A stretch of 7,980 nt of DNA from Oligoflexia bacterium (GTDB taxonomy: Bacteria > Bdellovibrionota > UBA1018 > CAIMNF01), in contig CAIOKW010000317.1 in NCBI GenBank assembly GCA_903858975.1, positions 1 through 7,980 on the forward strand, written 5' to 3'. The notes under the pieces are model-generated. The model worked only from the letters and a program-made list of their open reading frames with translations, searched no databases and was not told where the DNA came from. Within the stretch, counting starts at the first letter, position 1; every line of letters starts with the position of its first letter. The position numbers and the translations under genes were made by a program. This document shows positions 5,799 to 7,980 of the stretch, in pieces.

Positions 5799-7980
5799 CA
5801 GTTGGTCTACCCGTTTAAGTTTCGTTTTTGGGCTTTGTGCTCTCCTAGGCATTCTCTTACTGATCTTCTCTGAAGTCGGTATTGCCCAAACCAATGGCAA
5901 TGGATTTCGCTCAGGTGGAATGGCCATTGGCAACCCACTGAATGATCCAGGCTCTGCTTCAGACGATGACTTTGAAGAGTTTGATGATGGTCTCAGTGAT
6001 TCACCTCCCCCGCCCAGTCGTAATCGGCCCGGTAATAAAATGGGGGCCCCTACAACTGGGCGACCGCAGTCCGGCGGATTTGATAGTGGTATCAGCGTGG
6101 GGGGATCGCCCGAAGATCGCAGCGGTCCAGAAGTAAAGCGAGGCCAAAAAGGTTTTGAATTATCGGGCCCCGGAACCGAGCGAGGCATTAAATCAAAAAA
6201 TGAAGTACCTAACCTCCACGTCGATAATGAAAGTGGCGAGGGCGAGCCTGCTGAAAAAGAACAAATCACTGATTTTAACTTCCCAGACGCCGATATCATG
6301 GATATCGCAAAAACTTTAGGTCGACTCACCGGCAAGAACTTCATTCTTGATAAGGACGTCAAAGGACGGGTCTCGATTATTTCTAATTCACCGATTTCGG
6401 TCAGCGACGCATGGAGAGCATTCCTCACCTCTTTGGACATGAACGGTCTTGCGATTGTTCCGACAGGGAAATACCTCCGCATTATGCGACAAAATGATGC
6501 AAAAGGTAAGAACGTTCGTCTTTACTCGAACACCCGTGCTCCGAATACCGATGCGCTCGTAACCAAAATCTTCAAGATCAAATACATTAGTGCAAAAGAA
6601 TTAGAAAACGTGATTCGAACCTATGCCAACATGGGCGCGCGGATTTATGGTTTTGAACAAACCAATACCTTGATCATCACCGATACCGGTTCCAACATTG
6701 ATAAAATTGCTAAAATGATTCAGTTCCTCGATGTCGAGGGCTTTGATGCCGGCATTGAAGTAATTTCGGTTAAATTTGCTTCTGCAGTTGAGATCCAAAA
6801 ATTGATCGACTCTCTCCTTCCGGGCACTCAGGCTGCTTTTCCAGGGCGCCCAGGTTTTGGTGGTGGAGCTGCAGGGGGCGGAAGCCGCTCTAACTTTGCA
6901 GCAAGAAGAACCAAAGAAGGCGGTCTCATCAATAACATTATCGCTGATGAACGCACCAACACCCTGATTGTTCACGCCAATCCGAAAGGCGTGACCCAAG
7001 TTCGTGAATTAATCTCACGTTTAGATCGAAAAATGCCGCCAGTTTTAGGAGGGGGTAAAGTTCATGTGGTCTATCTTCAGTTTGCCGATTCTGAAGAAAT
7101 GTCAAAAACGCTCAATACCTTCAGTCAGTCAGCGAAAAGCTCTGGCCCATCAGGATTCGGTGGTGCTGGAATGGGTGGAATTGGAATTAATCCAATGGAA
7201 AACAATCTCTTTGAAGGACAAATCAAAGTTTCCGCTGATAAGACGACAAACTCTCTCGTGATCACTGCTTCCCCTGCTGACTTTGCAACCATTCAAAGAG
7301 TGATCAACAAGCTTGATATCCCCCGCGATCAAATCTACGTAGAAGTGATCATTATGGAGATGTCGATGCAACGAAACAGCGACTTTACTGCAAACATCCT
7401 CCTACCAGGCGGAACTTCAGTTGCTCCGACGAGTGACCTTTTTAAGCTCCTTGCAAACCCAACCGATGTTCCAAACGGGCTTGTTCTTCAATGGCAAAGC
7501 GATGCGGGAAGAACCATTTCGATTCCGACGGGGGGAACCTCGACGAGTGTGAAAGTGCCGAACTTAGCTGGACTCATTAAAGCGATCCAAACCTACTCTG
7601 CAGGGAACGTACTTGCGACACCTCAGTTGATGACTTTGGATAACACCGAAGCCACTTTTGACAGTACCGATAAGATCCCAGTTCCTCAGATCAACAATGC
7701 GGGACTTGGAATTCAGACCGTTTCCGTGACTCAACAAAGCGTGCCACTCACGATTAAAATCAAGCCACAGCTGAACAAGATTTCAAATTTCATCAAGCTT
7801 GATATCAAAGCAAAAGTCAGTGACATCACCAATCGCGCTCTTCCAAAAGCGGTTCAAGACCAAGCCTACTCTACGATTGAACGAAGCGCCGAAACAAGCG
7901 TTATGGTAGCAGATGGGGATACCGTGGTTTTGGGCGGCTTGATTCGCGATAAGAGCAGTGAAGTCATCAATAAAGTACCC
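5785..7980 (+). CDS. gspD: Type II secretion system secretin GspD, 3' end missing
   Basis: The outer-membrane pore of the type II secretion system. 732 residues are visible and the frame is open at the window edge. Order: signal peptide (hydrophobic 11-29, cleavage near Ala34); a long disordered acidic/Pro/Gly segment (about 36-160); N0 domain (about 161-235, ITDFNFPDADI to YLRIM), which docks with GspC; N1 (about 260-320); N2 (about 324-418) with a Gly-rich loop near 353-378; N3 (about 424-515) with another near 453-470; then the secretin beta domain from about 515. That domain shows the VLATPQLMTLDN stretch, the SVPLTIKIKPQLN strand (usually VGLTLKVTPQIN) and VLGGLIRDK. The window stops at NKVP, where the family's conserved KVP-LGDIP-LG gate motif normally begins, so perhaps 50-100 residues are missing. 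The ATG overlaps the end of gspC by 14 bases; the purine-rich AAAGGA at 5765-5770 is 14 bases away, suggesting translational coupling. Confidence 0.95.
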   Translation, partial: MTSDNSWSTRLSFVFGLCALLGILLLIFSEVGIAQTNGNGFRSGGMAIGNPLNDPGSASDDDFEEFDDGLSDSPPPPSRNRPGNKMGAPTTGRPQSGGFDSGISVGGSPEDRSGPEVKRGQKGFELSGPGTERGIKSKNEVPNLHVDNESGEGEPAEKEQITDFNFPDADIMDIAKTLGRLTGKNFILDKDVKGRVSIISNSPISVSDAWRAFLTSLDMNGLAIVPTGKYLRIMRQNDAKGKNVRLYSNTRAPNTDALVTKIFKIKYISAKELENVIRTYANMGARIYGFEQTNTLIITDTGSNIDKIAKMIQFLDVEGFDAGIEVISVKFASAVEIQKLIDSLLPGTQAAFPGRPGFGGGAAGGGSRSNFAARRTKEGGLINNIIADERTNTLIVHANPKGVTQVRELISRLDRKMPPVLGGGKVHVVYLQFADSEEMSKTLNTFSQSAKSSGPSGFGGAGMGGIGINPMENNLFEGQIKVSADKTTNSLVITASPADFATIQRVINKLDIPRDQIYVEVIIMEMSMQRNSDFTANILLPGGTSVAPTSDLFKLLANPTDVPNGLVLQWQSDAGRTISIPTGGTSTSVKVPNLAGLIKAIQTYSAGNVLATPQLMTLDNTEATFDSTDKIPVPQINNAGLGIQTVSVTQQSVPLTIKIKPQLNKISNFIKLDIKAKVSDITNRALPKAVQDQAYSTIERSAETSVMVADGDTVVLGGLIRDKSSEVINKVP

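Noticed and set aside
5721..6482. A 253-codon open frame on the minus strand
   Set aside because: It lies antisense to the well-supported end of gspC and N-terminal half of gspD. Its translation is low-complexity Pro/Ser/Arg with no domain, mirroring the Gly/Pro/Asp-rich linker on the other strand.
6601..6999. A 132-codon open frame on the minus strand
   Set aside because: Antisense to the N1 and N2 domains of GspD, with no recognisable family; a shadow frame.
1..7980. CRISPR arrays, insertion sequences, tRNA or rRNA genes, large direct repeats
   Set aside because: I scanned for regularly spaced repeats, transposase-like frames, terminal inverted repeats and tRNA-like arms and saw none. Genes fill nearly the whole window and the gaps are all under 200 bases.

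Overview
The window reads as ordinary chromosomal DNA from a Gram-negative bacterium. Type II secretion genes in the order gspC-gspD, a short CarD/CdnL-type regulator and a long acyl-CoA dehydrogenase of the VLCAD type, at middling GC, suggest the Bdellovibrionota or another deltaproteobacterial-type lineage. This is an inference from gene content and protein character, not a database match. There is no sign of a mobile element, CRISPR array, phage gene, tRNA or rRNA.

Layout, left to right. (1) Bases 1-502, minus strand: the 5' part of an unrecognised exported protein, cut by the window edge. (2) Bases 606-2126, minus: cysS, complete. (3) Bases 2127-2324: a divergent control region in which a good minus-strand promoter for cysS and an extended -10 promoter for the regulator gene lie back to back with touching -35 boxes. 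(4) Bases 2325-2807, plus: a 160-residue CarD/CdnL-family RNA polymerase-binding factor. (5) Bases 2832-2866: a strong bidirectional hairpin terminator between two convergent genes. (6) Bases 2885-4621, minus: a complete 578-residue acyl-CoA dehydrogenase. (7) Bases 4622-4799: a second divergent control region with a dense cluster of TGTCA half-sites just upstream of the dehydrogenase ribosome binding site. (8) Bases 4800-5798, plus: gspC. (9) Bases 5785-7980, plus: gspD, overlapping gspC by 14 bases and running off the right edge within the secretin domain.

Functionally there are three separate themes: core information processing (cysS and the RNA polymerase co-factor), fatty acid beta-oxidation (the dehydrogenase), and the start of a type II secretion operon. 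GspC, the inner-membrane clamp, and GspD, the outer-membrane pore, contact each other across the periplasm. I did not find a new multi-gene system. The points most worth a second look are the clustered palindromes before the dehydrogenase, the abutting divergent promoters next to the CarD-family gene, the cysS start without a Shine-Dalgarno site, and the unusually long acidic and proline-rich segment before the N0 domain of GspD.
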